From assembly GCA_016182785.1 (NCBI GenBank), contig JACPFU010000003.1:186001-250000 (forward strand): 64,000 nucleotides of DNA, read 5' to 3'. Positions 7,611 to 17,094 of this stretch are shown here, piece after piece (position 1 is the first letter of the stretch; each line of letters begins with the position of its first letter). The stretch comes from Lysobacterales bacterium. GTDB taxonomy: Bacteria; Pseudomonadota; Gammaproteobacteria; Xanthomonadales; Ahniellaceae. A program made the position numbers and the translations under genes. Under the pieces are notes generated by a model that was not told where the DNA came from, ran no database searches, and was given only the letters and a program-made list of their open reading frames with translations.

Positions 7611-10028
7611 ATGCGCAACTGGCCGGCGGTGTTCGCGACCGAACTCGGCAACGGACTGCGCCAGCTGCGACGGCGGCCGGCGATCAGCGCGCTGATCGTG
7701 CTGATCCTTGCGCTCGGGCTCGGCTCGGCGCTGTTCGTGCTGACCGCGGTCGACGCCATGGTGCTGCGACCGATGCCGTTTCCGGAGCCGGAGCGGCTGG
7801 TGCAGATCGGTCGCGTGGACGAGTTCGGGGACGAGGGACTCGGTGCCATCAACTCGCAGGACTTCCTCGACCTGCGTGCCGGGCTGTCGCAATTCGAGGC
7901 GGTCGAGGGCTTCTACCAGGCGACCATGAATCTGGCCGAGGGCGCCCGCGTCGAACGCCACGAGGGCGTGTTCGTCAGCGGCGGGCTGTTTGCGCTGCTC
8001 GGCCAGCAGGCCGCGCTCGGGCGCACCGTCGCGCCGGCGGACGACACCCCGGCAGCGGGCGTGCGCGTGGTGCTGTCCGACCGCGTCTGGCGCGAGCGTT
8101 TCGGCGCCGACGCCGGCGTCATCGGCCGCGCGGTGCGCCTGAATGCGCAGCCGGCCGAGGTCATCGGCGTGATGCCGCCGGGGTTCGCGTTTCCATTCAC
8201 CGGGGAAATGTGGGCCGCGGGGCGGCACGCGCCAGGCGAGGCCAGCGCGCAGCAGCGCGAGTTCGAGGTGCTGGCGCGGCTTGGCGCCGGCGCAAGCATG
8301 GACAGCGCCGCGGCCGAGCTGCAGACGCTGTGGCCGCGACTGCAGGCGGCGCGCCCCGAGCTGCGCCGCGATGTGCGCCTGGCGCTGCTGCCGGCGGCGT
8401 GGCGCTTCGTCGACGGCGGTGCGCGCAACGTCGTGTCGCTGATGCTGCTCGCCGCGATCTCGGTGCTATTGGTCGCCTGCGCCAATGTCGCCAACCTGCA
8501 GCTGGCGCAGTTCGCCGAGCGCAGCCGCGAGCTGGCGTTGCGCGCGGCGATCGGCGCCGGACGCGGACGCCTGCTCGGCTCGCTGCTGGCCGAGACGCTG
8601 GTGCTGAACCTGGTTGCGGTCGCGCTCGCGGCTGCGTTCACGCATTGGGCCGGCACCGCGACGCTGCGCTACTTCGTCGAGGCCGGCGACGGGCCGGCGT
8701 ACTGGATCAGCTTCGCGCTGACGCCGCGGGTCGCGTTGTGCGGCATCGCGGTGGCCTTCGCGAGCACGCTGTTTGCCGGCCTGTGGCCCGGCTGGCGCGC
8801 CTCCGGGCTGGCGCTGAACCGGGTGCTGGCGAGCCATGGCCGCAGCGGCCTGACGGCGCTGCCGCTGGTGCGCACGCTGATCGTCGCGCAGATCGCCATT
8901 TCGTTCGTGCTGCTGCTGGGTGCCGGGCTGGTCTGGCGACTGCTCGATGGCCGCAATCACTTCGACCTGGGCATCGGCGTGCCGACGCAGCAACTGCTCA
9001 CCGCGCGCGTTGCGGTGTTTCCGGAGAAGTTCCCGGACGCGGCCGCGCGCGTGGCTTTCTTCGAGCGCGTCGGCGAGCGGCTGCGCGCCGAGCCCGGCGT
9101 GGTCGCTGCCACCGTGGCCGAAGCCACGCCCGGGTTCATGGCCGGCGGCGCGCAGGTGCGCATCGAAGGCACCGATCCGCAGTTGCCGCGCGCGACTGCG
9201 TTGCGCAGTTCGATCGACGACCAGTTCGGTCCGACCTACGGTGTGGTCGCACTCTCCGGACGGCTGCCGGATGCGCGCGACCGCGCCGACACGCAGCCGG
9301 TGGTGGTGGTCGACCAGCGCTTCGCCGCGCGCCACTGGCCGCAGCAGGACCCGCTCGGGCGGCGCCTGCGCCTGGCCGACGACGGTCCGTGGATCGAGGT
9401 GGTCGGCGTGGTCCGCGCGTTGACGCTCGAAGACGTCGATGACCCGCTGCTGCCGTCGCTGCTGTTGCCGATGCGCCAGCAGCCGGTGCAGTTCGCGACC
9501 ATCGCGGTGCGCACCGCGGGCGATCCGGCGGCATTCGCGCCGCGGCTTGCCGAGATCGTGCGCGAGGTCGATGCCGACACGCCGGTGTACTGGGTGCGCA
9601 CGCTGGCCGATGCGCTGGCGCGCGATCGCGCTGGCGATCGCTTCCTGTCCGGCCTGTTCGCGATCTTCGGCGCGGTCGGCCTGACGCTGGCCGGCGCCGG
9701 GCTGTTCGGCGTGCTGGCGCAGGTGGTGCAGGCGCGCACCCGCGAAATCGGCGTGCGCCGCGTGGTCGGCGCCAGCACCCGCGCCATCGTCGCGCTGGTC
9801 ACCCGCGACAGCACGCGCCTGCTACTCGCCGGTCTGGTTTTCGGTGCCGCGCTTGGCCTGCCGTGGGCCTGGCTGCTCGCCCGCGCAGCGCCCGACCTGA
9901 ACCCGTTCGACCTCACTATCTTCGCTGCGGTGGCGGTGCTGGTGCTGTTTGCCTGCCTGCTCGCCGTGCTGTTCCCCGCCCGCCGCGCGCTAGCGATCGC
10001 GCCGGCCGAAGCGTTGCGCGCCGACTGA
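7611..10028 (+). CDS. Duplicated MacB/FtsX-type ABC permease 3
   Basis: This 805-residue member of the tandem permease family has its ATG one base after the previous stop, with GGAGAG upstream, so translation is probably coupled. It has an N-terminal helix at about 25-46 and a first FtsX block with CANVANLQLAQFAERSRELALRAAIGA-like sequence (given in part) near residues 286-315. The second block contains TREIGVRRVVGAS near residue 720, and the C-terminus is PARRALAIAPAEALRAD. It resembles permease 4 more closely than permeases 1 and 2: both carry VFPE(K/Q)FP just after the mid-protein helix and DTPVYWV or NTPVYWV before the last helices. Confidence 0.9.
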   Translation: MRNWPAVFATELGNGLRQLRRRPAISALIVLILALGLGSALFVLTAVDAMVLRPMPFPEPERLVQIGRVDEFGDEGLGAINSQDFLDLRAGLSQFEAVEGFYQATMNLAEGARVERHEGVFVSGGLFALLGQQAALGRTVAPADDTPAAGVRVVLSDRVWRERFGADAGVIGRAVRLNAQPAEVIGVMPPGFAFPFTGEMWAAGRHAPGEASAQQREFEVLARLGAGASMDSAAAELQTLWPRLQAARPELRRDVRLALLPAAWRFVDGGARNVVSLMLLAAISVLLVACANVANLQLAQFAERSRELALRAAIGAGRGRLLGSLLAETLVLNLVAVALAAAFTHWAGTATLRYFVEAGDGPAYWISFALTPRVALCGIAVAFASTLFAGLWPGWRASGLALNRVLASHGRSGLTALPLVRTLIVAQIAISFVLLLGAGLVWRLLDGRNHFDLGIGVPTQQLLTARVAVFPEKFPDAAARVAFFERVGERLRAEPGVVAATVAEATPGFMAGGAQVRIEGTDPQLPRATALRSSIDDQFGPTYGVVALSGRLPDARDRADTQPVVVVDQRFAARHWPQQDPLGRRLRLADDGPWIEVVGVVRALTLEDVDDPLLPSLLLPMRQQPVQFATIAVRTAGDPAAFAPRLAEIVREVDADTPVYWVRTLADALARDRAGDRFLSGLFAIFGAVGLTLAGAGLFGVLAQVVQARTREIGVRRVVGASTRAIVALVTRDSTRLLLAGLVFGAALGLPWAWLLARAAPDLNPFDLTIFAAVAVLVLFACLLAVLFPARRALAIAPAEALRAD

Positions 10029-10051
10029 TCTGCCTCTGCCAAGGAGTTGTC

Positions 10052-12472
10052 ATGACCGTCCCGTTTGCTTCCGACTTCCGCCATGGCCTGCGCCGGCTCG
10101 GCGCGCGACCGTGGTGGTTCGCGCTCGCCGCCGGCGTGCTCGGCGTCGGCCTCGCGGCGACGCTGTACGTGGTGTCGATGATGCATGGCCTGGTGTTCTC
10201 GCCGACGCCGTTGCTCGATACCGAACGCAGCGAGCAGATCGGCCTTGCGGACCCGGCCAACCCCGACGAGATCGACGCGATGCCGCTGGCCGATGCGCGC
10301 GCATTGCTGCCGGCGATGAGCGGCTTCGAGCAGGTCGGGCTGGCTGCGCGCGGCACCGTCAACCTGGCGGCGGATGCCACGGTGGCGCGCCATGCCGGTG
10401 CCTTTGTCAACGCCGAGCTGTTCGCGCTGCTCACGGTGCGGCCCATGCTCGGGCGTGCGATCGAACCCGCCGACGAGGCCGCCGGTGCGGTCGCCGCGGT
10501 GGTGATCGGGCATGGACTCTGGCGCGACCGCTTCGGCGCCGATCCGACGGTGATCGGGCGCGAGGTGCGGGTGAACGCGCGCGCGGCGCGCATCGTCGGA
10601 GTGATGCCCGAGGACTTCACCTTCCCGCAGCTGGAGGAGATCTGGGTCGCCCTGCCGGTGGCCGATACCAGTGCCGCGGTGCAATCGCGCGAGGTCGAGA
10701 TGTTTGCGCTGCGCCGTGTCGGCGTCAGTCGCGAGCAGGCGGTGGCGCCACTCGCCGCAGCCTGGTCGCGGCAGATCGCGGCCAAGCCGGCGAGTGAGCG
10801 CGATGCCTTGCTGCGCACGCTGCCGGCGCGCGAGTACTTCGTCAGTCGCCAGACCATGAACATCTTCGGCGCGCTGCTGGTGACTGCATTCGGCGTGCTG
10901 CTGCTGGCCTGCGCCAACGTCGCCAACCTGCAGATCGCCGGAGTGGTGCGACGCGCGCCGGAGCTGGCCTTGCGCGCTGCGCTTGGCGCCGGGCGCGCGC
11001 GCATCCTCGCTTCGGTGCTGGCCGAATGCCTGGTGCTGGTGCTGGTCGCGCTGCTGCTGGCGTTGCCGTTGGCGCAGTGGGCGGTGGGTTGGACCGTGCG
11101 CACGCTGGTCGAAACCGGCGAAGGCCCGGCGCCGTGGATGCAGTTCGGAATCAGCCCGGGACTACTGGCGGCGTGCGCGGCGCTGGCGCTGGTCGCAGTG
11201 CTCGCTGCCGGCCTGGCACCGGCCTGGCGTGCGGCCGCGCTCGGTCGCGCCGACAGCTTGCGCGAGGGCGGTCGCGGCACGCGCAGTGGCGGCGGTCGCA
11301 TCGGCCGTGTGCTGGTGGTCGGGCAGGTGGCGCTGTCGTGCGTGCTGCTGGTGGCCGCCGGCGTGATGGTGCAGGGATTGCAGGCCGCGGCGCGTGTCGA
11401 TACCGGCGTGCGCGTGCCGCCCGCGCAGCTGCTGACCGGGCGCATCGCGGTGTTCCCGGAACAATTTCCCACCGCCGCCGAGCGCATCGCGTTCTACGAG
11501 CGCGTGCTGGCGCGGCTGCGCGCACATCCCGATGTGGTCGCGGCCAGCCTCAGCGAAAGCCTGCCGGCGTCCAACGCATCCAGCGCACGCCTGCAGGTCG
11601 ATGGCATCGCCGCCGCGGCCGAGGCGCCCACGGTGTGGCGCTCGGCAGTAGACACCGCGTTCCTGTCCACGATCGGTCTGGCGCCGCTGCATGGCCGCGG
11701 TTTCGACGCGCGCGATGGTGCCGACGCACAGCCGGTCGCGATCGTCGACGCGCGCTTCGCCGAACGCTGGTGGCCGGGGCAGGACGCGCTCGGCCGACGC
11801 ATCCGGCTCGATCCGGAGGACCCGGCCGCGCCGTGGCGAACCGTCGTCGGCGTGGTGCCGACGATGCAGCTCGACGAACTCGACGATACGCCGCGGCCTT
11901 CGGTGCTGCTGCCGCTGGCGCAGGACGCGCCCGCCTTCATGAGCCTGCTGGTGCGCGTGCGTGGCGACGCCCAGGCGTTCGCGCCGACGCTGGCGGCGCT
12001 GGTGCGCGAGGTCGATGCGAACACGCCGGTGTACTGGGTGCTGCGCTTCGACCGCGTGCTCGCCGCGGCGGTCGCCGGCCAGCGCATCCTGGCCTGGATC
12101 TACGGGTTGTTCGGCGCCTCCGGGCTGCTGCTCGCTGCGGCCGGTCTGTACGGCGTGCTGGCGCAGTGGGTCGAGGCGCGCACGCGCGAATTCGGCGTGC
12201 GCCGCGCGGTCGGTGCCAGCGGAGTGCGCATCGTGCGCCAGGTCGCGAGCAACGCCGCGTGGCTGGTCGGCATCGGCCTGGCGATCGGCGCCGCACTGGC
12301 CTTGCCCTGGGCCGCGGCGATGATGGCCGACATCGGTTACGCCGGGCAGGACATCGGCGGCGTGCTGTTCGCCGTGCTCGCGACCATCGCCGCCTGTGCC
12401 GTGCTCGCGGTCCTGGTCCCCACCCGTCGTGCGCTTGGCATCGCGCCGAGCGAAGCGCTGCGCAGCGAGTGA
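10052..12472 (+). CDS. Duplicated MacB/FtsX-type ABC permease 4
   Basis: This 806-residue permease starts at the ATG at 10052, which has AAGGAG eight bases upstream and lies 23 bp after permease 3. The earlier in-frame starts fall inside permease 3. It has the same duplicated layout: a first helix at about 24-45, a first FtsX core (CANVANLQIAG) near residue 290, a mid-protein helix at about 428-448, and a second core with TREFGVRRAVGASG near 715. The C-terminus is PTRRALGIAPSEALRSE. Shared motifs with permease 3 mark the two as the most recent duplicates of the set. Confidence 0.9.
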   Translation: MTVPFASDFRHGLRRLGARPWWFALAAGVLGVGLAATLYVVSMMHGLVFSPTPLLDTERSEQIGLADPANPDEIDAMPLADARALLPAMSGFEQVGLAARGTVNLAADATVARHAGAFVNAELFALLTVRPMLGRAIEPADEAAGAVAAVVIGHGLWRDRFGADPTVIGREVRVNARAARIVGVMPEDFTFPQLEEIWVALPVADTSAAVQSREVEMFALRRVGVSREQAVAPLAAAWSRQIAAKPASERDALLRTLPAREYFVSRQTMNIFGALLVTAFGVLLLACANVANLQIAGVVRRAPELALRAALGAGRARILASVLAECLVLVLVALLLALPLAQWAVGWTVRTLVETGEGPAPWMQFGISPGLLAACAALALVAVLAAGLAPAWRAAALGRADSLREGGRGTRSGGGRIGRVLVVGQVALSCVLLVAAGVMVQGLQAAARVDTGVRVPPAQLLTGRIAVFPEQFPTAAERIAFYERVLARLRAHPDVVAASLSESLPASNASSARLQVDGIAAAAEAPTVWRSAVDTAFLSTIGLAPLHGRGFDARDGADAQPVAIVDARFAERWWPGQDALGRRIRLDPEDPAAPWRTVVGVVPTMQLDELDDTPRPSVLLPLAQDAPAFMSLLVRVRGDAQAFAPTLAALVREVDANTPVYWVLRFDRVLAAAVAGQRILAWIYGLFGASGLLLAAAGLYGVLAQWVEARTREFGVRRAVGASGVRIVRQVASNAAWLVGIGLAIGAALALPWAAAMMADIGYAGQDIGGVLFAVLATIAACAVLAVLVPTRRALGIAPSEALRSE

Positions 12473-12480
12473 GGCATCCG

Positions 12481-14901
12481 ATGCGAATCTTTCTGGGTGA
12501 TCTGAAGTCCGGGCTGCGCCAGCTGCTGAGCCAGCCGTGGTCGAGCGGTTTCGCGATCGGTGCGCTGGCGGTGTCGATCGGTGCCATCACTGCGTTGTTC
12601 GCAGCGGCGAACGCGTTGCTGCTGCAACCGGTGCAGGGCATCCGCGAACCCGAGCGCATGATCGAGACCGGCCGCGGCAACGAGGGCCGGCTCGACACCA
12701 TCTCGGCGCCGCTGCTGCGCGCCTTCAACGAACCATCGACGACGATCGAGGGCATGTTCGGCTGGTCGCTGCTGCCGGTAAACCTGGTTGCCGGCAGCGA
12801 GCCGACGCGCGCGTTCGGTTTCCTGGTCAGCGAGAACTACTTCGACCTGCTCGGCGTGAAGGCGCAACGCGGGCGCCTGTTCTCGCCGAGGCTGGATGCG
12901 CGGCGCGGCGCCAGCCCGCATGCGGTGATCTCGCATGCGGCCTGGCAGAAGCACTTCGGCGGCGATCCCGACATCGTCGGACGCAACGTGAGCCTGAACG
13001 GGCAGTCCTTCCTGGTGATCGGCGTGACCGACCGCGCGTTCCGCAGCCATGTCTCGCTGCTGTCGCCGGATGTCTACGTGCCGCTGTCGATGCAGCGCCA
13101 GGTGCAGCCCTCCAACGGCGACCTGCTCGACGCGGTCGGAGCCTACTGGCTGCTCTCGGCAGCGCGCCTGAAACCGGGCGCGACCATCGAGAGCACGGCG
13201 GCGGAGCTGCGCGCGCGCATGGCTGCGTTCGAGCGCGAACATCCGCAGGAACGCGAGCGGGAACAGACCATGGGCGCGTTGCCGCTCGGTGCATTGCCGG
13301 CGGACATCGCGCAGGGCTTCGGCATGTTCAGCGGCGCCATGCTGGTGCTGGTGTTGATGGTGCTGCTGATCGCCTGCGTCAACGTCGCCGGCATGATGCT
13401 GGCGCGCGGCGAGGCGCGTGCCGGCGAGCTGGCGGTGCGCAGCGCGCTCGGGGCCGACCGCTGGCGGCTGACGCGGATGCTGTTCAACGAGTCGCTGCTG
13501 CTGGCCGCGATCGCGACCGCGTTCGGCGTGCTGATCGCACGCATGCTGCTCGGCGCGGTCGCTCTGGGTGCGTTGCCAACGCCCTTTCCGATCGACGTGT
13601 CGCTCAATCTCGGCGCGCGTCCGCTGCTGGCCTCGGTCGCCGCGGCGTTCCTGGCTGCGCTCGTGTTCGGCATGTGGCCGGCCTGGCGCAGCGTGCGCAA
13701 TCGGCTCGGCGACGCCGCGCGCAGCATTGTCGGTCAGCGCAGTCGCACGCGCGAGCTGCTGGTGGTCGCGCAGGTGGCGCTCACCGTGGTGTTGCTGGTG
13801 GCTTCGGCACTGTTCCTGCGTGCGCTCGATCGTGCCCATGCGGTCGAACTGGGTTTCCGCGTCGAAGGTGTGTACACCGCCGACATGGATCTGGAGCCGA
13901 CCGGCTATGACGCCACGCGCCAGCAACAGGTGGCCAGCGCAATCGTCGCGGCGGTCGCCGCAACGCCGGGGATCGAACGAGCCAGCTATGCGCGCGTGGT
14001 GCCGCTGTCGGGATCGACCATGGTGCTCGGCGAGGTTGGGGAAGAACCCTTGCCGGAGGCGACGCGATTCGCTGCCGCCAACGTGGTTTCCGCCGACTAC
14101 TTCCGCACCCTCGACCTGCGCGTGCAGGGCGAGCAATTCAGCGATCGTCATCGGCGCGATGGCGACAAGGTGATGATCGTGAACGAAACGCTGGCCCGCG
14201 CCCTGTTCGGTGCCGAGCCGGCGATCGGGCGCAGCGTGAAGTTCGTTGGTGTCGAAGGCGGCCAGGTGCGCATCATCGGCGTCGCCGCGAACAGCCGCTA
14301 CGCGAAGCTGAGCGAAGACCCGCAACCGTTCCTGTACCTGCCGGCGACCCAGCATGAGTTCGCGCAGTATTCGTTGCTGGTGCAATCGGCATTGCCGCAG
14401 CCGGAGATCGCGCGTGTCGTGCGCGATGCCTTTGTGCGGGTCGATGCGAGCTTGCCGCGTCCACCGCTGCATGCGCTGGTCGACACCGTGGCGCTGAACC
14501 TGTTGCCGCAGCGCATCGCCAGTGGCGTCGCCGGCGTGTTGGGGCTGCTCGGCCTGTTGCTGGCCGGTATCGGCACCTATGGGCTGATCGCGCATTTCGT
14601 TGCCAGCCGCACCCGCGAGATCGGCGTGCGCCTGTCGATGGGCGCGACGCCGCGCCGCATCGAGCGCGACGTGCTGCAGCGCGGGCTGCGCCTCGGCGGC
14701 ATCGGTCTCGGCATCGGGCTGGCACTCGCGGTCGCGCTGGCGATGGCGATGTCGGGGCTGGTGTTCGGTCTGCAGGCAGGCGATGTCACCGCCTTCGTCG
14801 CGGCAGCGCTGGTGCTGGCGCTGGCGGTCTTCCTCGCCAGCTGGTTCCCCGCGCGCCGTGCCGCGCGCATCTCGCCGATGACGGCGCTTCGCCACGAATG
14901 A
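12481..14901 (+). CDS. Duplicated MacB/FtsX-type ABC permease 5
   Basis: This 806-residue fifth paralogue begins 8 bp after permease 4. The ATG at 12481 was chosen because the basic/hydrophobic N-terminus (MRIFLGDLKSGLRQL and a helix at about 22-44) matches that of the other permeases. The first FtsX core has GELAVRSALGADRWR near residue 315, and the second has TREIGVRLSMGATPRR near 715. The C-terminus is [17 protein letters not shown]. Its last codon overlaps the next ATPase by four bases (ATGA), so this permease and the second ATPase are probably translationally coupled. Confidence 0.9.
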   Translation: MRIFLGDLKSGLRQLLSQPWSSGFAIGALAVSIGAITALFAAANALLLQPVQGIREPERMIETGRGNEGRLDTISAPLLRAFNEPSTTIEGMFGWSLLPVNLVAGSEPTRAFGFLVSENYFDLLGVKAQRGRLFSPRLDARRGASPHAVISHAAWQKHFGGDPDIVGRNVSLNGQSFLVIGVTDRAFRSHVSLLSPDVYVPLSMQRQVQPSNGDLLDAVGAYWLLSAARLKPGATIESTAAELRARMAAFEREHPQEREREQTMGALPLGALPADIAQGFGMFSGAMLVLVLMVLLIACVNVAGMMLARGEARAGELAVRSALGADRWRLTRMLFNESLLLAAIATAFGVLIARMLLGAVALGALPTPFPIDVSLNLGARPLLASVAAAFLAALVFGMWPAWRSVRNRLGDAARSIVGQRSRTRELLVVAQVALTVVLLVASALFLRALDRAHAVELGFRVEGVYTADMDLEPTGYDATRQQQVASAIVAAVAATPGIERASYARVVPLSGSTMVLGEVGEEPLPEATRFAAANVVSADYFRTLDLRVQGEQFSDRHRRDGDKVMIVNETLARALFGAEPAIGRSVKFVGVEGGQVRIIGVAANSRYAKLSEDPQPFLYLPATQHEFAQYSLLVQSALPQPEIARVVRDAFVRVDASLPRPPLHALVDTVALNLLPQRIASGVAGVLGLLGLLLAGIGTYGLIAHFVASRTREIGVRLSMGATPRRIERDVLQRGLRLGGIGLGIGLALAVALAMAMSGLVFGLQAGDVTAFVAAALVLALAVFLASWFPARRAARISPMTALRHE

Positions 14902-15575
14902 GCCGAGCCATGATCGAACTGCGCAATCTCGAACGTTCCTATCCGATCGCGACCGGACGCAGCTGGGTGCTGCGCAACATCCGGCTCGCTATCGGCGAGG
15001 GCGACTTCGTCAGCATCACCGGCCCCTCGGGTTCGGGCAAGACCAGTCTGCTCAACGTGCTCGGCATGATGGATCACGAGTGGAGCGGCGAGTTCCGCTT
15101 CGACGGCCAGCAGGTGCAGGGGATGAATCCAAGACAGCGCCAGGCATTCGCGCGCGACAAGGTCGGTTTCATCTTCCAGCACTATCACCTGATCGACGAT
15201 CTGAGCGTCGCCGAGAACCTCGACCTGCCCTTGCAGTATCGCGACGTGCCGGCCAAGGAGCGCGCCGCGCGCGTTGGCGACGTGCTCGACCGTTTCCAGA
15301 TCGTCGGCAAGAAGGACCTGTATCCGAACCAGCTCTCCGGCGGCCAGCAGCAACTGGTTGCGGTCGCCCGCGCGGTGATCGCGCGGCCGCGCTTGCTGCT
15401 CGCCGACGAACCGACCGGCGCGCTGCATTCGAGCCAGGGCCAGATGATCATGGACCTGCTGCAGCAGTTGAATCGCGAGGGCACCACGATCGTGCAGGTC
15501 ACCCACAACGAGGCCTACGCGAAGATGGCCAAGCGGGTGGTGAGCCTGTTCGATGGCTGGCTGACCGAAGCGTGA
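14898..15575 (+). CDS. Second ABC transporter ATP-binding protein, D-loop altered
   Basis: This 225-residue nucleotide-binding protein belongs to the same MacB/LolD class as the ATPase at 1658. Walker A GPSGSGKT (42-49), Q-loop Q94, signature LSGGQ (146-150), Walker B LLLADE (166-171) and the switch histidine (H203) are all present. The D-loop, normally LD, reads ALHSS (175-179), so the conserved aspartate is a histidine. The arginine that usually follows the signature (QQQR) is leucine. It may therefore be a weaker or asymmetric partner of the first ATPase. It overlaps permease 5 by 4 bp and is followed by 144 bp of repeat-bearing spacer before the regulator gene. Confidence 0.9.
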   Translation: MSRAMIELRNLERSYPIATGRSWVLRNIRLAIGEGDFVSITGPSGSGKTSLLNVLGMMDHEWSGEFRFDGQQVQGMNPRQRQAFARDKVGFIFQHYHLIDDLSVAENLDLPLQYRDVPAKERAARVGDVLDRFQIVGKKDLYPNQLSGGQQQLVAVARAVIARPRLLLADEPTGALHSSQGQMIMDLLQQLNREGTTIVQVTHNEAYAKMAKRVVSLFDGWLTEA

Positions 15576-15582
15576 CGCTCTT

Positions 15583-15680
15583 CCCTCTCCCTCGATGGGA
15601 GAGGGGCAGGGGAGAGGGTGAATTCGGAGCGGTGTCGCCGCGTGCCCCCTCTCTCCCGCGAGGCGAGAGAGGAGAAGGCA
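15583..15680. repeat. Intergenic CCCTCTCCC/GGGAGAGGG palindromic repeat
   Basis: Two adjacent imperfect inverted repeats made of CCCTCTCC and GGAGAGGG blocks lie at 15583-15618 and 15645-15672. Elements of this composition are common between genes in Xanthomonadales and related high-GC Proteobacteria. Its place between the transporter genes and the regulatory pair could give a partial transcription stop or mRNA end protection. Family membership is from memory, not from a search. Confidence 0.6.
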
Positions 15681-15719
15681 GGTCGGCGAATCCCCTGGAG
15701 CTACGGTTAGTATTCGAAC

Positions 15720-17093
15720 ATGTCCACTCTCCCCATCCTGATCGCTGACGACCAGCGCGATGTGCTCGAAGCGCTGCGCATGATGCTCAAGGCCGAGGGC
15801 CTGGCCTGCGTCACCGTGTCCGATCCCGAGGCAGCGGTCGCGGCGGTGAAGCGCCAGCATTTCGCCTGCGCGCTGCTCGACTTGAACTACAGCCGCGACA
15901 CCACCTCGGGGCGCGAGGGCATTGAACTGATCCAGCAGTTGCGCGCACTTGAGGCGCAGCTGCCGATCGTGGTGATGACTGCCTGGGGCACGATCGATCT
16001 GGCGGTGCAGGCGATGCGTCACGGCGCCGCCGACTTCGTCGAGAAGCCCTGGGACAACAATCGCCTGCTGACCATCCTGCGCAATCAGATCGCGCTCGGT
16101 CAGGCGCAGCGGCGTGTGGCCCAGCTCGATGCCGAGAACAGCTACCTGCGCGGCGACGAGGCGGAAGGCTTCATCGCGCAGTCGAAGGCGATGCAGCCAG
16201 TGCTGGAGCTGATCCGCCGCGTCGGGCCATCGGACGCGAACGTGCTGATCACCGGCGACAACGGCACCGGCAAGGGCGTGATCGCCAAGCACCTGCACGA
16301 GGCTTCGCGTCGCGCCGAGCGGCCGTTCATCAAGGTCAACATGGGCGGCGTGCCCGAGCACCTGTTCGAGGCCGAGATGTTCGGTCACGTCAAGGGCGCA
16401 TTCACCGACGCCAAGTCCGACCGCGTCGGCCGCTTCGAGGTTGCCGATGGCGGCACCTTGTTCCTCGACGAGATCGGCAACATCCCGCCCTCGCAGCAAC
16501 CCAAGTTGCTGCGCGTGCTCGAAGACCACGAACTGGAACGCGTCGGCTCCTCGCGCACGCTGCAGGTCGACGTGCGCGTGGTGTCGGCGACCAATGCCGA
16601 TCTCGCCGCGCTGGTCAGCTCCGGCGGCTTCCGCAAGGACCTGCTGTTTCGGCTGAATACCGTCGAGATCCGCCTACCGCCGCTGCGCGAACGGCGCGAG
16701 GACATCGCCGCGCTGACCGCGCACTATCTCGCACGCTTCGGCGAGCGCTACGGCCGCCCCGAGTTGCGCGTTGCGCCCTCGGCGCTGCGCCAGTTGGAGG
16801 GCTACCACTGGCCGGGCAACGTGCGCGAGCTCGGGCATCTGGTCGAACGCGCGGTGCTGATGACCGTCGGCGACACCATCGAGGACTTCGCGCTCGACCC
16901 GAGCCTGCCGCCGGTGGCGAAACACGCCGCGGTTGCAACCGAGGCCGCGACCATCGAACAGGCCGAGGAAGCCATGATCCGCAACGCCCTCGACCGCACC
17001 GGCGGCAACGTGCTCAAGGCCGCTGGGCTGCTCGGACTCAGTCGCGGCGCGCTGTATCGGCGGCTAGAGAAGTACGGCTTGCGCAGCGACTGA
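15720..17093 (+). CDS. Sigma54-dependent response regulator (NtrC family)
   Basis: This 457-residue activator has three domains. The receiver (1-120) has the acidic pair D10/D11, phospho-acceptor D54 and K109. The AAA+ domain (about 148-385) has Walker A GDNGTGKG (179-186), Walker B GGTLFLDE (244-251) and arginine-finger region [10 protein letters not shown]. The Fis-type helix-turn-helix is at about 415-455. The sigma54-contacting loop reads GAFTDA (226-231) instead of the usual GAFTGA. It is paired with the histidine kinase one base downstream. The matching sigma54 promoter and palindromes lie upstream of the adaptor at 347, so it probably activates the transporter block. The ATG at 15720 starts directly before the first receiver strand. 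Confidence 0.94.
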   Translation: MSTLPILIADDQRDVLEALRMMLKAEGLACVTVSDPEAAVAAVKRQHFACALLDLNYSRDTTSGREGIELIQQLRALEAQLPIVVMTAWGTIDLAVQAMRHGAADFVEKPWDNNRLLTILRNQIALGQAQRRVAQLDAENSYLRGDEAEGFIAQSKAMQPVLELIRRVGPSDANVLITGDNGTGKGVIAKHLHEASRRAERPFIKVNMGGVPEHLFEAEMFGHVKGAFTDAKSDRVGRFEVADGGTLFLDEIGNIPPSQQPKLLRVLEDHELERVGSSRTLQVDVRVVSATNADLAALVSSGGFRKDLLFRLNTVEIRLPPLRERREDIAALTAHYLARFGERYGRPELRVAPSALRQLEGYHWPGNVRELGHLVERAVLMTVGDTIEDFALDPSLPPVAKHAAVATEAATIEQAEEAMIRNALDRTGGNVLKAAGLLGLSRGALYRRLEKYGLRSD

Positions 17094-17094
17094 C

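Noticed and set aside
4268-7852. 1194-residue minus-strand open frame
   Set aside because: It lies opposite permeases 1 to 3, which have clear domain signatures; the antisense product has no recognisable family.
15576-15719. Second sigma54 promoter or regulator palindrome before the response regulator
   Set aside because: No TGGCAC-N5-TTGC and no TGTCCG-N4-CGGACA were found; only the CCCTCTCCC repeat and a weak TAGTAT.
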